64,000 bases of DNA, taken from positions 1 through 64,000 of the forward strand of contig NZ_JAMXQS010000010.1 of assembly GCF_024053505.1 (NCBI RefSeq), in the 5' to 3' direction. The notes beneath the pieces are model-generated. The model saw only the letters and a program-made list of their open reading frames with translations. It had not been told where the DNA came from and did no database searches. A program made the position numbers and the translations under genes. Shown here piece by piece: positions 51,626 through 60,105 of this stretch; positions within the stretch are counted from its first letter, which is position 1; the number at the start of each line of letters is the position of its first letter. Source of the stretch: Mesorhizobium liriopis (GTDB lineage Bacteria > Pseudomonadota > Alphaproteobacteria > Rhizobiales > Rhizobiaceae).

Positions 51626-51873
51626 GCGCGCTCCCGCAAAACACTCAATCGACATAAGCGAGCAGATTTGGTCAAGGCGCAGGCGCGTGTCAGGCGAGAG
51701 ATCGGAACGTGTCGCTTCGGAGGTAGCAGTCACTCAGCCCCCTGCAAGGACCATCCTATGTTAAAGATCACCCCTAATTGACCGGTTTCACCTGCTGATG
51801 TGGCGCAGGCCAGCCGCAGCGCGGAACCATCTTTCCTGACCACGGTTCGCCGAGGCCTCACGGAGAGAATATA

Positions 51874-52929
51874 ATGACGAGACTTTTAAAACAGAGCTGC
51901 TTCGCGCTCGCGATAGCGCTGCCGGCTTTTACCTTTACAACGATCCCCTCTTTTGCCGAGCCTCCCAAGGCCGCACCTGAAATGCAGGCTGTGGTCGACA
52001 AGCTGAAGTCGCTCGAAGCCAAGCCCGTCTCGCAGTTGTCGGTGCCCGAGGCCCGGTTGCAGGCGAGCCCTGCCGATGCCGCCAAAGCCGTTCAACGCGA
52101 CAAGAAGATCCCTTCCAAACCGGAAGCCGAGGTCGTCACCAAGGATATCGCGATTCCCACCGCGAACGGCGCTCTCCCGGCGCGCATCTACACGCCGAAA
52201 GGCGACGGCCCGTTCCCGGTTATCGTCTATTATCACGGTGGCGGCTGGGTGATCGCCGACCTTAACGTCTACGATGCAACACCGCGCGGCCTCGCGCTGA
52301 ACACCGGCGCGGTCGTGGTTTCGGTCGATTATCGCCACGCCCCTGAAAGCAAGTTTCCGGCGCAGCATGAGGATGCCTGGAACGCTTACAAGTGGGTGGT
52401 CGAGAACGCCGGTTCTTTCAACGGCAACTCGGACAAGATTGCCGTGGCCGGTGAGAGCGCGGGTGGCAACCTCGCGGCGAACGTCGCGCTTGCGGCCAAG
52501 GAAAACAAGACGGTCATGCCGGTGCATCAGTTGATCGTCTATCCGATTGCATCCAACGATCCAAACACGCCGTCCAAGAACGAGAACAAGGAAACCATCC
52601 CGCTTTCCACGCCGGATCTCGACTGGTTCATCGGCAATGTCTTCGCCTCAAAGGGTGAGACTGCCGACAAGCGGATCAACTTGGTCAGTCGCGACGACCT
52701 CGCCGGCCTGCCGCCTGCAACGGTGATCGCTGCCGAGCTCGATCCGCTGCGTTCCGAAACCGAGATGTTCGCCGATAAGCTCAAGGAAGCCGGCGTTCAG
52801 GTGAACGAGAAGACCTTCCCCGGCGCCACGCACGAGTTCTTCGGTATGGCCAAGGTCGTGCCGCAGGCAAAGGAAGCGATGGATCTCGCTGTCACCGATC
52901 TCAAGGCGGCCTTCGCCAAAGCCAAGTGA
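51874..52929 (+). CDS. Exported alpha/beta hydrolase, hormone-sensitive-lipase type
   Basis: A 351-residue esterase with a signal peptide (cleavage after SFA near residue 28) and a linker of about 60 residues before the hydrolase domain. HSL-family motifs: oxyanion YYHGGGWV, nucleophile elbow GESAGGN, catalytic aspartate in ELDPLRSE and histidine in PGATHEFFGM. Substrate unknown, probably short-chain esters in the periplasm. A DUF4142 gene follows 23 bp after the stop, also exported. Confidence 0.92.
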   Translation: MTRLLKQSCFALAIALPAFTFTTIPSFAEPPKAAPEMQAVVDKLKSLEAKPVSQLSVPEARLQASPADAAKAVQRDKKIPSKPEAEVVTKDIAIPTANGALPARIYTPKGDGPFPVIVYYHGGGWVIADLNVYDATPRGLALNTGAVVVSVDYRHAPESKFPAQHEDAWNAYKWVVENAGSFNGNSDKIAVAGESAGGNLAANVALAAKENKTVMPVHQLIVYPIASNDPNTPSKNENKETIPLSTPDLDWFIGNVFASKGETADKRINLVSRDDLAGLPPATVIAAELDPLRSETEMFADKLKEAGVQVNEKTFPGATHEFFGMAKVVPQAKEAMDLAVTDLKAAFAKAK

Positions 52930-52952
52930 ACAGAGTTTCGAGGAGAATCCCG

Positions 52953-53486
52953 ATGAGAAAGATGATCGTCCCCGCCCTCGCCGCTCTGATGCTGGCATCG
53001 GGCGCTGCCGTGGCGCAGAAGGCTGAGAACCCGGATAAGGCCGAAGCTGTCTACAAGGTCGCCACGCCTGACTTCGCCAAAACCGTTATGAGCTCGAACG
53101 AGTTCGAAATCCAGTCGAGCAAACTGGCGGAGGAAAAAGCGGCGGCGACGGATGTGAAGGAATTCGCTAAGCAGATGATCGCCGACCATACCAAGGCCGG
53201 CGAAGGCCTGAAGGCCGCACTCGAAAAGAGCAACATGACGCCCGAAGCGCCCAAGCTGTCGCCCAAGCACGCCGCAATGGTCGAGCAGTTGAAGGCGGCA
53301 AGCGGCGAAGACTTCCAGATGCTTTACATCGACATGCAGACGCAAGCGCATATGGAAGCAGTCACGCTGTTCCGAACCTATTCAGGTTCAGGCGACGACC
53401 AGAACGTGGTGGCCTTCGCCAAAAAAACGCTGCCGACGCTCGAAATGCACCTGATGCACGTCAAGGAACTGGTCGCGGCACACTGA
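52953..53486 (+). CDS. DUF4142 exported protein
   Basis: A 177-residue periplasmic protein: signal peptide MRKMIVPALAALMLASGAAVA, then a four-helix, ferritin-like DUF4142 domain (SSNEFEIQSSKLAEEKA, VKEFAKQMIADHTKAGEGLK, DMQTQAHMEAVTLFRTYS, LPTLEMHLMHVKELVA). AGGAGA lies 6 nt before the ATG. The family has no settled function and is often linked to envelope stress. Probably cotranscribed with the esterase; a strong terminator follows. Confidence 0.9.
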   Translation: MRKMIVPALAALMLASGAAVAQKAENPDKAEAVYKVATPDFAKTVMSSNEFEIQSSKLAEEKAAATDVKEFAKQMIADHTKAGEGLKAALEKSNMTPEAPKLSPKHAAMVEQLKAASGEDFQMLYIDMQTQAHMEAVTLFRTYSGSGDDQNVVAFAKKTLPTLEMHLMHVKELVAAH

Positions 53487-53507
53487 GCGCCTCGGCAGAT
53501 CGATTCG

Positions 53508-53536
53508 AGGGCCCCCGCGAGGGGCCCTTGTCTTTT
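53508..53536 (+). terminator. Rho-independent terminator after the DUF4142 gene
   Basis: AGGGCCCC (53508-53515), CGCGA loop, GGGGCCCT (53521-53528), then TGTCTTTT. The tail TTGTCTTTTGTGGG is the same as after the DUF1127 locus (57751-57764). Confidence 0.85.
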
Positions 53537-53644
53537 GTGGGCCGACTCCACCACATGTGAGCCGCTGGCGGCTTGAAGCCGCGCTCTCGCAATGTCAAAA
53601 CCAGCATAAATCAGGAAGCGGCGGTCCCGCTCACTCGGGTTGAT

Positions 53645-54472
53645 ATGGTCAATTACATCGACGCGGCCGTCATGCCGCCCAAAAATACCGGTCAAATCAG
53701 ACTTTATGGCCCAGAAGCCTTCGAGGGCATGCGTAAGGCTTGCCAGCTAACGGCGCGCTGCCTGGACGAATTGGCATCCATCGTGAAGCCGGGCGTGACG
53801 ACGAACGCTCTCGACCGCTTCATCTTCGAGTTCGGCGTGGACAACGGCGCCCTGCCCGCGACGCTGAACTATCGCGGCTACACGAAGTCTTCGTGTATCT
53901 CGATCAACCATGTGGTGTGCCATGGCATTCCGGATGACAAGCCACTCAAGGAAGGCGACATCGCCAATATCGACGTGACCTTCATCGTCGATGGCTGGCA
54001 TGGCGACGCGAGCCGCATGTATCCGGTCGGCACGATCAAGCGTGCGGCCGAGCGGTTGTGCGAGGTGACCTACGAGTGCTTGCTGCGCGGCATAGCGGCA
54101 GTTAAGCCGGGCCTGCGCACGGGCGTCATCGGCGCTGCGATCCAATCTTATGCCGAAGGCGAGCGCTGTTCGGTAGTCCGCGACTTCTGCGGCCATGGCG
54201 TGGGCGCGATCTTTCACGACGCACCGAACATTTTGCACTACGGCAGCGCCCATGAGGGCATAGAGATGAAGCCGGGCATGATCTTCACGATCGAGCCGAT
54301 GATCAATCTCGGCCGCCCGCATGTGAAGGTGCTGGGAGACGGATGGACTGCCGTCACTCGCGACCGTTCGCTCTCTGCTCAATACGAGCATACGGTAGGC
54401 GTGACCGACACTGGCTGCGAGGTCTTCACCCTTTCGCTCGGCAATCTCGACAGGCCCGGCCTGCCGCAATGA
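53645..54472 (+). CDS. map: Type I methionine aminopeptidase
   Basis: Removes the N-terminal methionine from new proteins. The ATG at 53645 gives [16 protein letters not shown] and 275 residues; the frame is open to 53573 but the extra part has no similarity. Metal ligands are visible: [18 protein letters not shown] (two Asp), [13 protein letters not shown] (His), [10 protein letters not shown] and YEHTVGV (two Glu region). No N-terminal zinc finger, so the short bacterial type. The stop overlaps radC (ATGA). Confidence 0.95.
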   Translation: MVNYIDAAVMPPKNTGQIRLYGPEAFEGMRKACQLTARCLDELASIVKPGVTTNALDRFIFEFGVDNGALPATLNYRGYTKSSCISINHVVCHGIPDDKPLKEGDIANIDVTFIVDGWHGDASRMYPVGTIKRAAERLCEVTYECLLRGIAAVKPGLRTGVIGAAIQSYAEGERCSVVRDFCGHGVGAIFHDAPNILHYGSAHEGIEMKPGMIFTIEPMINLGRPHVKVLGDGWTAVTRDRSLSAQYEHTVGVTDTGCEVFTLSLGNLDRPGLPQ

Positions 54473-55272
54473 GCGATGGCGGAGACCGTGAGCAGGGTTT
54501 GAGCGAGGCGCCTTTTGCCATTCCTGCCGATTCTCCGCCGATCGAGATCGTGGTCCCGAAGGCCAAAGTCTCGAAGCGACCTAAGAAACAGACCGTAGAG
54601 AAGCCGCATTTCTATGGCCATCGTGATCGCCTGCGAGAACGCTTTCGCGAGGCAGGGCCTAATGCGCTCGCCGACTATGAGCTTCTGGAACTGATGCTGT
54701 TCCGCTCGATTCCACGCGCCGACACCAAGCCGTTAGCGAAAGCGTTGATCACACGCTTCGGCTCGCTGCCGGAAGTGCTGGCCGCACCCGAGGCACGGCT
54801 GCGCGAGGTGCAAGGCATCGGCGAGGCAACAGCGCACGATATTACCGTGGCAGCAGCGGTAGCCCAGCGGATGGCGCGGGGCCTCGTCATGAAGCGCGAG
54901 GTATTATCGAGTTGGAACGCCGTGCTCGAATATTGCCGCGCGGCCATGGCCTTCGAGGCCAAGGAGCATTTCCGTATCTTGTTTCTCGACAAGAAGAACG
55001 CGCTGGTCGCTGATGAAGTGCGGCAGTGGGGCACGGTCGATCATGCGCCGGTCTATCCCCGTGAGGTGGCCGAGCGCGCGCTGCAACTTGCGGCGTCCGC
55101 GATCATCCTCGTGCATAACCATCCGTCGGGCGATCCGACGCCGTCAAAGGCGGATATCGAGATGACCAAGCTGATCGTAGCCGCAACCAAACCCCTCGGC
55201 ATCGTGGTGCATGATCATCTGGTGATCGGCAAGAACGGCCATGCGAGCTTCAAAGGGCTGATGTTGCTTTAG
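54469..55272 (+). CDS. radC: DNA repair protein RadC (JAB domain)
   Basis: A 267-residue RadC/JAB1-family protein; despite the name its role in repair is not settled. It has an N-terminal helix-hairpin-helix-like region ([15 protein letters not shown]) and a C-terminal JAMM metalloprotease-like motif [14 protein letters not shown]. Translation is coupled to map by a 4-nt overlap, a common pair in alphaproteobacteria. It ends before a bidirectional terminator. Confidence 0.95.
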   Translation: MSDGGDREQGLSEAPFAIPADSPPIEIVVPKAKVSKRPKKQTVEKPHFYGHRDRLRERFREAGPNALADYELLELMLFRSIPRADTKPLAKALITRFGSLPEVLAAPEARLREVQGIGEATAHDITVAAAVAQRMARGLVMKREVLSSWNAVLEYCRAAMAFEAKEHFRILFLDKKNALVADEVRQWGTVDHAPVYPREVAERALQLAASAIILVHNHPSGDPTPSKADIEMTKLIVAATKPLGIVVHDHLVIGKNGHASFKGLMLL

Positions 55273-55332
55273 GGACCGCTGCCCCGAACCGGGCAGTCCG
55301 ACTGCGCTAGCAGGTTCACGCACCTGGAAATG

Positions 55333-55360
55333 AAAAGGCCGCCCGGAGGCGGCCTTTTTT
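55333..55360. terminator. Bidirectional terminator between radC and tig
   Basis: AAGGCCGCC (55335-55343), CGGA loop, GGCGGCCTT (55348-55356), with a T-run on the plus side (55355-55360) and an A-run (55333-55336) that gives a shorter U-run on the minus side. It serves radC and the convergent tig. Confidence 0.9.
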
Positions 55361-55377
55361 GCATCTCGAGCGAACGC

Positions 55378-56850
55378 TTACTGAGCGCCTTCGTCCGTAG
55401 CGGTTTCTTCCTCTTCGGCTGCGGCCTTCTTCTTTTTCGGCGCAGCCTTCTTCTTCGGCTTCTCCGCGGAAGCTTCTGCCGCGTTCTCTTCGCCGCTGTC
55501 CGAGGTTTCCGCCTCGTCGTCTGCCATCAGCTCTTCCTTGGAGACCTTCTTGTCGGTCACGTCGATCTGGCCAAGCAGATGATCGATCACTTTCTCCTCG
55601 AAGAGCGGGGCACGGATGGAGGTCAGCGCGTTCGGATTGTTGCGGTAGAACTCGAAGACCTGCTGCTGCTGATCGCCGGGGAAGCGGCGGACGGTCTCGA
55701 AGAGCGCGCGCTGCATTTCCTCGTCCGACACCTGCACGCCAGCGGCTTCACCGATTTCAGCAAGCACGAGGCCCAAACGAACGCGGCGCTCGGCGAGCTT
55801 CTGGTAATCCTCTCGCGCCTTTTCTTCCGTGGTGTCCTCGTCTTCGAAGGAGCGGCCGGCCTGCTGGAGGTCGTTGGTGACCTGGTTCCAGATGTTGCCG
55901 AACTCGGCTTCGACGAGCTTGGAGGGCGCCTCGAACTTGTATTCGGCGTCGAGCTGGTCGAGCAGCTGGCGCTTGACCTTCTGACGCGTCATGCCGCCGA
56001 AATTGCTTTCGATCTGGCCGCGCACGATCTCGCGCAGACGGTCGAGCGACTCGATGCCGAGCTTCTTAGCGGCTTCGTCGTCGAGGGTGAACTCGCCGGG
56101 ACCCGCGACTTCCTTGACGGTCACCTCGAACTCGGCGTCCTTGCCGGCAAGGTTGGCCGCGCCGTAGTCCTCGGGGAAGGTCACCTTTACGGTGCGCGCG
56201 TCGCCAGCCTTGGCGCCGATCAGCTGATCTTCGAAGCCGGGGATGAATTCCTTGGAGCCGAGCACCAGCGGCTGGTCGCTGCCCTGCCCACCCGAGAAGG
56301 CCTCGCCATCGATCCGGCCGAGATAATCGATGGTGACGCGATCGCCCTCGGCGGCGCCGCTTTCCTTGGGCTCGAAGCTCTGCGCCGACTTCGCCACGCG
56401 CTCGACCTGCTCGTCGATCTCGCTTTCCGGCACGTCATAAACAGGACGCGTGACCTTAATGTTCGAGAAGTCCTTGACCTCGATGGGCGGGAGCACTTCG
56501 TAAGCGAGATCGAACTCGAAATCGGCATTGCCGGCGAGTACCTTCTCGGCTTCATTCTCGTCCTCGGTCATCTTGATCTCAGGCTGCATCGCAGCCTTTT
56601 CGCCGCGGTCGGCGATGATCGAGCGGGGCGAGTCGTTCAGGATCTCGTTCACGACCTCGGCCATGAAGGATTTGCCATAAACTTTGCGCAGGTGCGACAT
56701 CGGCACCTTGCCGGGGCGGAAGCCGTTGATGCGAACCTTGCCCTTAACGTCATCGAGGCGCTTGGCGAGGCGATCCTGCAGGTCGGTGGCGGGCACCGTG
56801 ACCTTGATCTCTCGCTTCAAGCCTGAATTCAGCGTTTCGGTGACCTGCAT
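55378..56850 (-). CDS. tig: Trigger factor
   Basis: Ribosome-bound chaperone and prolyl isomerase that meets nascent chains. The ATG at 56850 ([17 protein letters not shown]) gives 490 residues; the open frame further upstream runs through the tRNA-Leu gene and is not coding. The ribosome-binding loop [21 protein letters not shown] domain ([20 protein letters not shown]) and C-terminal helical arms are present. The tail is Lys/Ala/Glu-rich ([12 protein letters not shown]), usual in this order. tRNA-Leu lies 87 bp upstream on the same strand. Confidence 0.97.
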   Translation of the reverse strand: MQVTETLNSGLKREIKVTVPATDLQDRLAKRLDDVKGKVRINGFRPGKVPMSHLRKVYGKSFMAEVVNEILNDSPRSIIADRGEKAAMQPEIKMTEDENEAEKVLAGNADFEFDLAYEVLPPIEVKDFSNIKVTRPVYDVPESEIDEQVERVAKSAQSFEPKESGAAEGDRVTIDYLGRIDGEAFSGGQGSDQPLVLGSKEFIPGFEDQLIGAKAGDARTVKVTFPEDYGAANLAGKDAEFEVTVKEVAGPGEFTLDDEAAKKLGIESLDRLREIVRGQIESNFGGMTRQKVKRQLLDQLDAEYKFEAPSKLVEAEFGNIWNQVTNDLQQAGRSFEDEDTTEEKAREDYQKLAERRVRLGLVLAEIGEAAGVQVSDEEMQRALFETVRRFPGDQQQQVFEFYRNNPNALTSIRAPLFEEKVIDHLLGQIDVTDKKVSKEELMADDEAETSDSGEENAAEASAEKPKKKAAPKKKKAAAEEEETATDEGAQ

Positions 56851-56937
56851 CGTGTTACCTTTTCTTCCATTGCATCGGGCGAGTGGCTTTTGCCTGCTCT
56901 GCCCGAGAAAATTCGTGAGTGCCGGGAATGTTTGCCT

Positions 56938-57022
56938 TGGTGCGGGTGGAGGGACTTGAACCCCCACGGCTTGCGCCACAGGAACCTAAATCCTGCGTGT
57001 CTACCAGTTCCACCACACCCGC
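56938..57022 (-). tRNA. tRNA-Leu (TAG)
   Basis: 85 nt on the minus strand including encoded CCA (56940-56938). Acceptor GCGGGTG pairs with CACCCGC. Anticodon stem CAGGA/TCCTG, loop TTTAGGT, anticodon TAG at 56988-56986. A long variable arm (GGCGCAAGCC region) and T arm GGGTTCAAGTCCC confirm the leucine type. Confidence 0.97.
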
Positions 57023-57089
57023 CCAGGGCCATGCCGACTTGGCTTCCGAGCCGGCGGCTTCGGACGAGCCCGCCCTGAAAGCGCGGGGT

Positions 57090-57117
57090 TCTATATCATC
57101 GACGGATTCCGGCGCAA
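57090..57117 (-). promoter_or_regulatory. Candidate promoter for tRNA-Leu
   Basis: On the minus strand TTGCGC (57117-57112) and TATAGA (57095-57090) are 16 nt apart, about 68 bp before the tRNA. The tRNA and tig may share it. Confidence 0.4.
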
Positions 57118-57340
57118 AGGAAATTTGCCGGTTTCAAGAGGTCCGTACATCAGGAGGCGAGATACACCACCGTTCATTATATATGGTCGGACCGGCGGAC
57201 TCTCGCGACAAACCATGGTGCCGAGGCAAACGCTGCGGACGATGGAAACAGAATTGTGTGAGCGACAAAGCGAGGCGCCACGTAAGCGCGATTCTCGATC
57301 CCCTTACCGAGGATTGTGGCGCGATGGTTACAATCGATTA

Positions 57341-57378
57341 ATGTTGCATTGCACAAACGCAACGCTGCCATGCAACAT
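57341..57378. repeat. 9-bp inverted repeat upstream of the DUF1127 gene
   Basis: ATGTTGCAT (57341-57349) and ATGCAACAT (57370-57378) are perfect reverse complements 20 nt apart. They lie just upstream of the weak promoter at 57384-57412 and so could be a regulator site. Two half-sites about 29 bp centre to centre would be on the same face of the helix after nearly three turns. Confidence 0.45.
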
Positions 57379-57383
57379 CCGCG

Positions 57384-57412
57384 CTTCAAACGCGGGGCTC
57401 GCAGTCGTATCT
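57384..57412 (+). promoter_or_regulatory. Weak candidate promoter of the DUF1127 gene and RNA array
   Basis: CTTCAA (57384-57389), 17-nt spacer, GTATCT (57407-57412). It would start transcription at about 57419, exactly at the base of the leader stem. The -35 differs by one base from the heat-shock-sigma-like CTTGAA, but the match is too weak to name the sigma factor. Confidence 0.3.
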
Positions 57413-57419
57413 ACTGATC

Positions 57420-57456
57420 ATCGGCGAACGGGAAAGACCAATAACAAGTCGCCGAT
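57420..57456 (+). promoter_or_regulatory. Leader hairpin before the DUF1127 start
   Basis: ATCGGCGA (57420-57427) pairs with TCGCCGAT (57449-57456) across a 21-nt loop. The stem ends 8 nt before the ribosome-binding site AGGAAA (57465-57470), so it could affect translation or protect the 5' end. Confidence 0.45.
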
Positions 57457-57478
57457 AGCTAGATAGGAAACGACGACG

Positions 57479-57619
57479 ATGAACCTGATCCGCAACTACC
57501 GTAACTGGCGCCGCTACCGTGATACTGTCACCGAGCTGAGCCGCCTTTCGAACCGTGAACTGACCGACCTGGGCATTGCCCGTGGTGACATCCGCTCGGT
57601 GGCCCGCAAGGCCATCTGA
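57479..57619 (+). CDS. DUF1127 small protein
   Basis: A 46-residue basic protein: MNLIRNYRNWRRYRDTVTEL followed by SRLSNRELTDLGIARGDI and a short VARKAI end. This is the classic DUF1127 pattern (LSxRxLxDIGIxRxDI). AGGAAA lies 8 nt before the ATG. In Rhodobacter sphaeroides a DUF1127 protein (CcaF1) is encoded upstream of the CcsR RNAs and binds RNA; the same arrangement is present here. It is too short for many gene finders. Confidence 0.93.
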   Translation: MNLIRNYRNWRRYRDTVTELSRLSNRELTDLGIARGDIRSVARKAI

Positions 57620-57635
57620 GGCACACGACGAGATT

Positions 57636-57670
57636 TCGGCAGAACCACTCCTCCTCCCAGGTTCTGTCGA
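57636..57670 (+). ncRNA. CCTCCTCCC-loop hairpin RNA 1 (Cuckoo/CcsR type)
   Basis: An 11-bp stem (57636-57646 with 57660-57670, one G-T pair) closes a 13-nt loop containing CTCCTCCTCCC (57648-57658). The loop is complementary to Shine-Dalgarno sequences. First of three hairpins after the DUF1127 stop. Confidence 0.85.
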
Positions 57671-57673
57671 ATA

Positions 57674-57709
57674 GGCCAGCGCTCCTCCTCCTCCTCCCGA
57701 TCGCTGGCC
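57674..57709 (+). ncRNA. CCTCCTCCC-loop hairpin RNA 2 (Cuckoo/CcsR type)
   Basis: GGCCAGCG (57674-57681) pairs perfectly with CGCTGGCC (57702-57709). The 20-nt loop carries an expanded anti-Shine-Dalgarno run, five CTC-type repeats ending in CCC (57682-57698). Only 3 nt separate it from hairpin 1. Confidence 0.85.
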
Positions 57710-57719
57710 AATCATAGCG

Positions 57720-57757
57720 ACACCCGCCGGACCTCCTCCCCCGGCGGGTGTTGTCTT
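57720..57757 (+). ncRNA. CCTCCTCCC-loop hairpin RNA 3, also transcription terminator
   Basis: An 11-bp stem (57720-57730 with 57741-57751) displays loop ACCTCCTCCC (57731-57740) and is followed by TTGTCTTTT, so the last hairpin probably also ends the transcript. All three loops share the CCTCCTCCC core, while the stems differ in sequence. Confidence 0.85.
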
Positions 57758-57830
57758 TTGTGGGACTGCTTGAGCCTTTCGCTCGCTCCCGTGATTTGAT
57801 TTTCCTCCGATCCCGATTTAGACGCCGGCC

Positions 57831-59243
57831 ATGACGATGCGCCCTATCCATGTCGTCGGCGGTGGTCTCGCCGGCTCCGAAGCTGCGTGGCAGATCGCCC
57901 AGAGCGGCGTGCCCGTGATTTTGCACGAGATGCGGCCCACGCGCGGCACCGACGCGCATAAGGGCGAAGGACTGGCAGAACTGGTCTGCTCCAATTCTTT
58001 CCGCTCGGACGATTCCGAGACCAACGCGGTAGGGCTACTTCATGCCGAAATGCGGCTGGCCGGCTCGCTGATCATGGCAGCGGGCGACAAGCATCAGCTG
58101 CCGGCGGGTTCGGCACTGGCTGTGGACCGTGACGGGTTCTCCGACGAAGTCACGGCACGGCTCGAAGCGCATCCGCTGGTGACGATCGAGCGGGAAGAAG
58201 TTTCCGGCTTACCACCTGAGGAATGGGGCAGCACCATCATTGCGACCGGGCCTCTGACAGCACCTGATCTGGCACACGCGATCCAGGCCGAAACCGGCGC
58301 AGATTCTCTCGCTTTCTTCGATGCTATCGCACCGATCGTTCATTTCGATTCGATCGATATGAACATCTGCTGGTTCCAGTCGCGCTACGACAAAGTTGGT
58401 CCGGGCGGCACGGGCAAGGACTACATTAATTGCCCGCTCGACAAGCAACAGTACGAGGCTTTCGTTTCCGCCCTGATCGAGGGCGAGAAGACAGGCTTCA
58501 AGAAATGGGAAGGAACACCCTACTTCGACGGTTGTTTGCCGATCGAAGTGATGGCCGAGCGCGGCGTCGAAACCCTGCGCCATGGACCGATGAAGCCGAT
58601 GGGCCTGACCAACGCGCACAACCCGACAGTGAAGGCCTATGCGGTGGTTCAGCTGCGTCAGGACAATGCGCTGGGCTCGCTCTTCAATATGGTGGGATTC
58701 CAGACCAAGCTGAAGCATGGCGAGCAGGTGCGCATCTTCCGCATGATACCGGGACTGGAGAATGCCGAGTTCGCACGGCTGGGCGGCTTGCACCGCAACA
58801 CCTATCTGAATTCGCCTGAATTATTGGACGGAACGCTGCGGCTGAAGAGCCGACCAGACCTGCGCTTCGCAGGGCAGATCACCGGCTGCGAGGGTTATGT
58901 GGAATCGGCCTCGATCGGCCTGCTTGCCGGGCGCTTCGCAGCGGCAGAGGCCAAGGGCGAGATGTTGCCGCTTCCACCGATCACGACCGCCTTCGGCGCG
59001 CTACTCGGTCATATTACTGGTGGGCACATCGTTTCCGATGACGAGCCGGGCAAGCGGTCTTTTCAGCCGATGAACGTCAATTTCGGTCTGTTTCCAACGG
59101 TCGAGGTGCCGCGTGCCGAAGGCAAGCGGTTGCGAGGCAAGGAGAAGACCATCGCCAAGAAGCGTGCGCTGACGGCGCGGGCATTGGTGGATTGCCGGAA
59201 ATGGTTGGGGCACGCGGAAGCGCTGGCTGTAGCCGCAGAGTAG
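57831..59243 (+). CDS. trmFO: Methylenetetrahydrofolate--tRNA-(uracil-5-)-methyltransferase
   Basis: Flavoenzyme that makes ribothymidine at tRNA position 54 using methylenetetrahydrofolate. The 470-residue product has the FAD motif [18 protein letters not shown] near the N-terminus, the [11 protein letters not shown] segment with the conserved cysteine, and GLLAGRFAA. TrmFO is restricted to certain lineages including alphaproteobacteria. A second in-frame ATG lies 6 nt after the first. It stands alone, convergent with the complex I assembly-like genes. Confidence 0.97.
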   Translation: MTMRPIHVVGGGLAGSEAAWQIAQSGVPVILHEMRPTRGTDAHKGEGLAELVCSNSFRSDDSETNAVGLLHAEMRLAGSLIMAAGDKHQLPAGSALAVDRDGFSDEVTARLEAHPLVTIEREEVSGLPPEEWGSTIIATGPLTAPDLAHAIQAETGADSLAFFDAIAPIVHFDSIDMNICWFQSRYDKVGPGGTGKDYINCPLDKQQYEAFVSALIEGEKTGFKKWEGTPYFDGCLPIEVMAERGVETLRHGPMKPMGLTNAHNPTVKAYAVVQLRQDNALGSLFNMVGFQTKLKHGEQVRIFRMIPGLENAEFARLGGLHRNTYLNSPELLDGTLRLKSRPDLRFAGQITGCEGYVESASIGLLAGRFAAAEAKGEMLPLPPITTAFGALLGHITGGHIVSDDEPGKRSFQPMNVNFGLFPTVEVPRAEGKRLRGKEKTIAKKRALTARALVDCRKWLGHAEALAVAAE

Positions 59244-59282
59244 CGGGCCAAACATCGCCCGCTGGCGCGGTGATTTCAGCTC

Positions 59283-60104
59283 CTACCAACCGCGAATGGC
59301 ACGTCTCAAGATCTCGAATTGGCGGCGCCATGCGGGCGCATCGGAGGGCTGCCTCTCAAAGGCGCTCGGCTCGATACGCTTGAGGCGCGCGGACGCGGGG
59401 GCGAGAAGCAGGAACGCAGGCCCGACAGAGGCCGGCATGGCACGCGCTTCCTGTGTGAACTTTGCCAGATGATCCCGCGCCAGCGCCGTCATCGCTGCGA
59501 CAGAAGCACAGAGCTGCTTGGGCTCGGCACCCTCCACGAACATTTCCGGCGTCGTGCCGACCGCTGCAAGAATGTCGCGCGGGATGGCACACTGGCCTCG
59601 GGCGCGAGCAACGGCAAGATTATTCAGGATGCGCAAAACTCCAAGCGCGCAGCCGCCGTGGCCGGCAAGTGAGCCGGTCTCTCGTGCGGCCGCCGGGTCG
59701 AGCACCACCGCTGCCAGTTGCAGCATCGCGCCTTCTGTCTCGCCGCAATAACCTTCGAGTTCATTTCGGTCTTCGAACGGGTCTGCGTAGAGGTCGAAGA
59801 TGCGCGCTTCGAGGTGGTTGTCGAAGGCGGATTTCGGAAGATCGTGCGCATGAATGGTTTCGAGGAGCACTTCAGCAATTGGGTGGCCGCCTGGCTCATC
59901 CTTCGCGATGGTATCGCGCCACCATTGCAGGCGAATCTCGCCGGGCAATGGCTCGCGAACGCGGGAACGGATAGCTGCCACGTCGAGATAGAAGGCGTGG
60001 AGTGCTAGCAGCGCCCTGCGCTTGGGTTCAGGCGCGTATAGCGTGACAAGGTGCCTATCGGGGTCCTGCCTGCGCACCAAGTCGCTGAGTTCAGCGGTGT
60101 CCAC
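59283..60104 (-). CDS. Squalene/phytoene synthase-fold protein, NDUFAF6-like
   Basis: A 273-residue protein with the trans-isoprenyl-diphosphate synthase fold. The GTG at 60104 follows the DUF498 stop by 1 nt. The segments ALHAFYLDVAAIRSRV and GEIRLQWWRDTI (residues 33-66) resemble the human complex I assembly factor NDUFAF6 rather than true squalene or phytoene synthases, and the second aspartate-rich motif is missing: the region reads LGVLRILNNLAVARARGQ. It is therefore probably non-catalytic. The genomic partner is a DUF498 protein related to NDUFAF3. Annotators often call it phytoene synthase. Confidence 0.85.
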   Translation of the reverse strand: MDTAELSDLVRRQDPDRHLVTLYAPEPKRRALLALHAFYLDVAAIRSRVREPLPGEIRLQWWRDTIAKDEPGGHPIAEVLLETIHAHDLPKSAFDNHLEARIFDLYADPFEDRNELEGYCGETEGAMLQLAAVVLDPAAARETGSLAGHGGCALGVLRILNNLAVARARGQCAIPRDILAAVGTTPEMFVEGAEPKQLCASVAAMTALARDHLAKFTQEARAMPASVGPAFLLLAPASARLKRIEPSAFERQPSDAPAWRRQFEILRRAIRGW

Positions 60105-60105
60105 T

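Larger units (their letters stand above)
57023..57478. other. Gene-free 456-bp region between tRNA-Leu and the DUF1127 gene
   Basis: The left part holds the candidate tRNA-Leu promoter. The right part holds a 9-bp inverted repeat (57341-57378), a weak promoter (CTTCAA 57384-57389, 17 nt, GTATCT 57407-57412), and an 8-bp stem (57420-57456) in the leader of the DUF1127 gene. The middle (57120-57330) shows no convincing frame or signal. Confidence 0.55.

Noticed and set aside
59283-60104. Carotenoid or hopanoid gene cluster
   Set aside because: The squalene-synthase-fold gene lacks the second aspartate-rich motif and has no isoprenoid neighbours; the NDUFAF6-like reading fits better.
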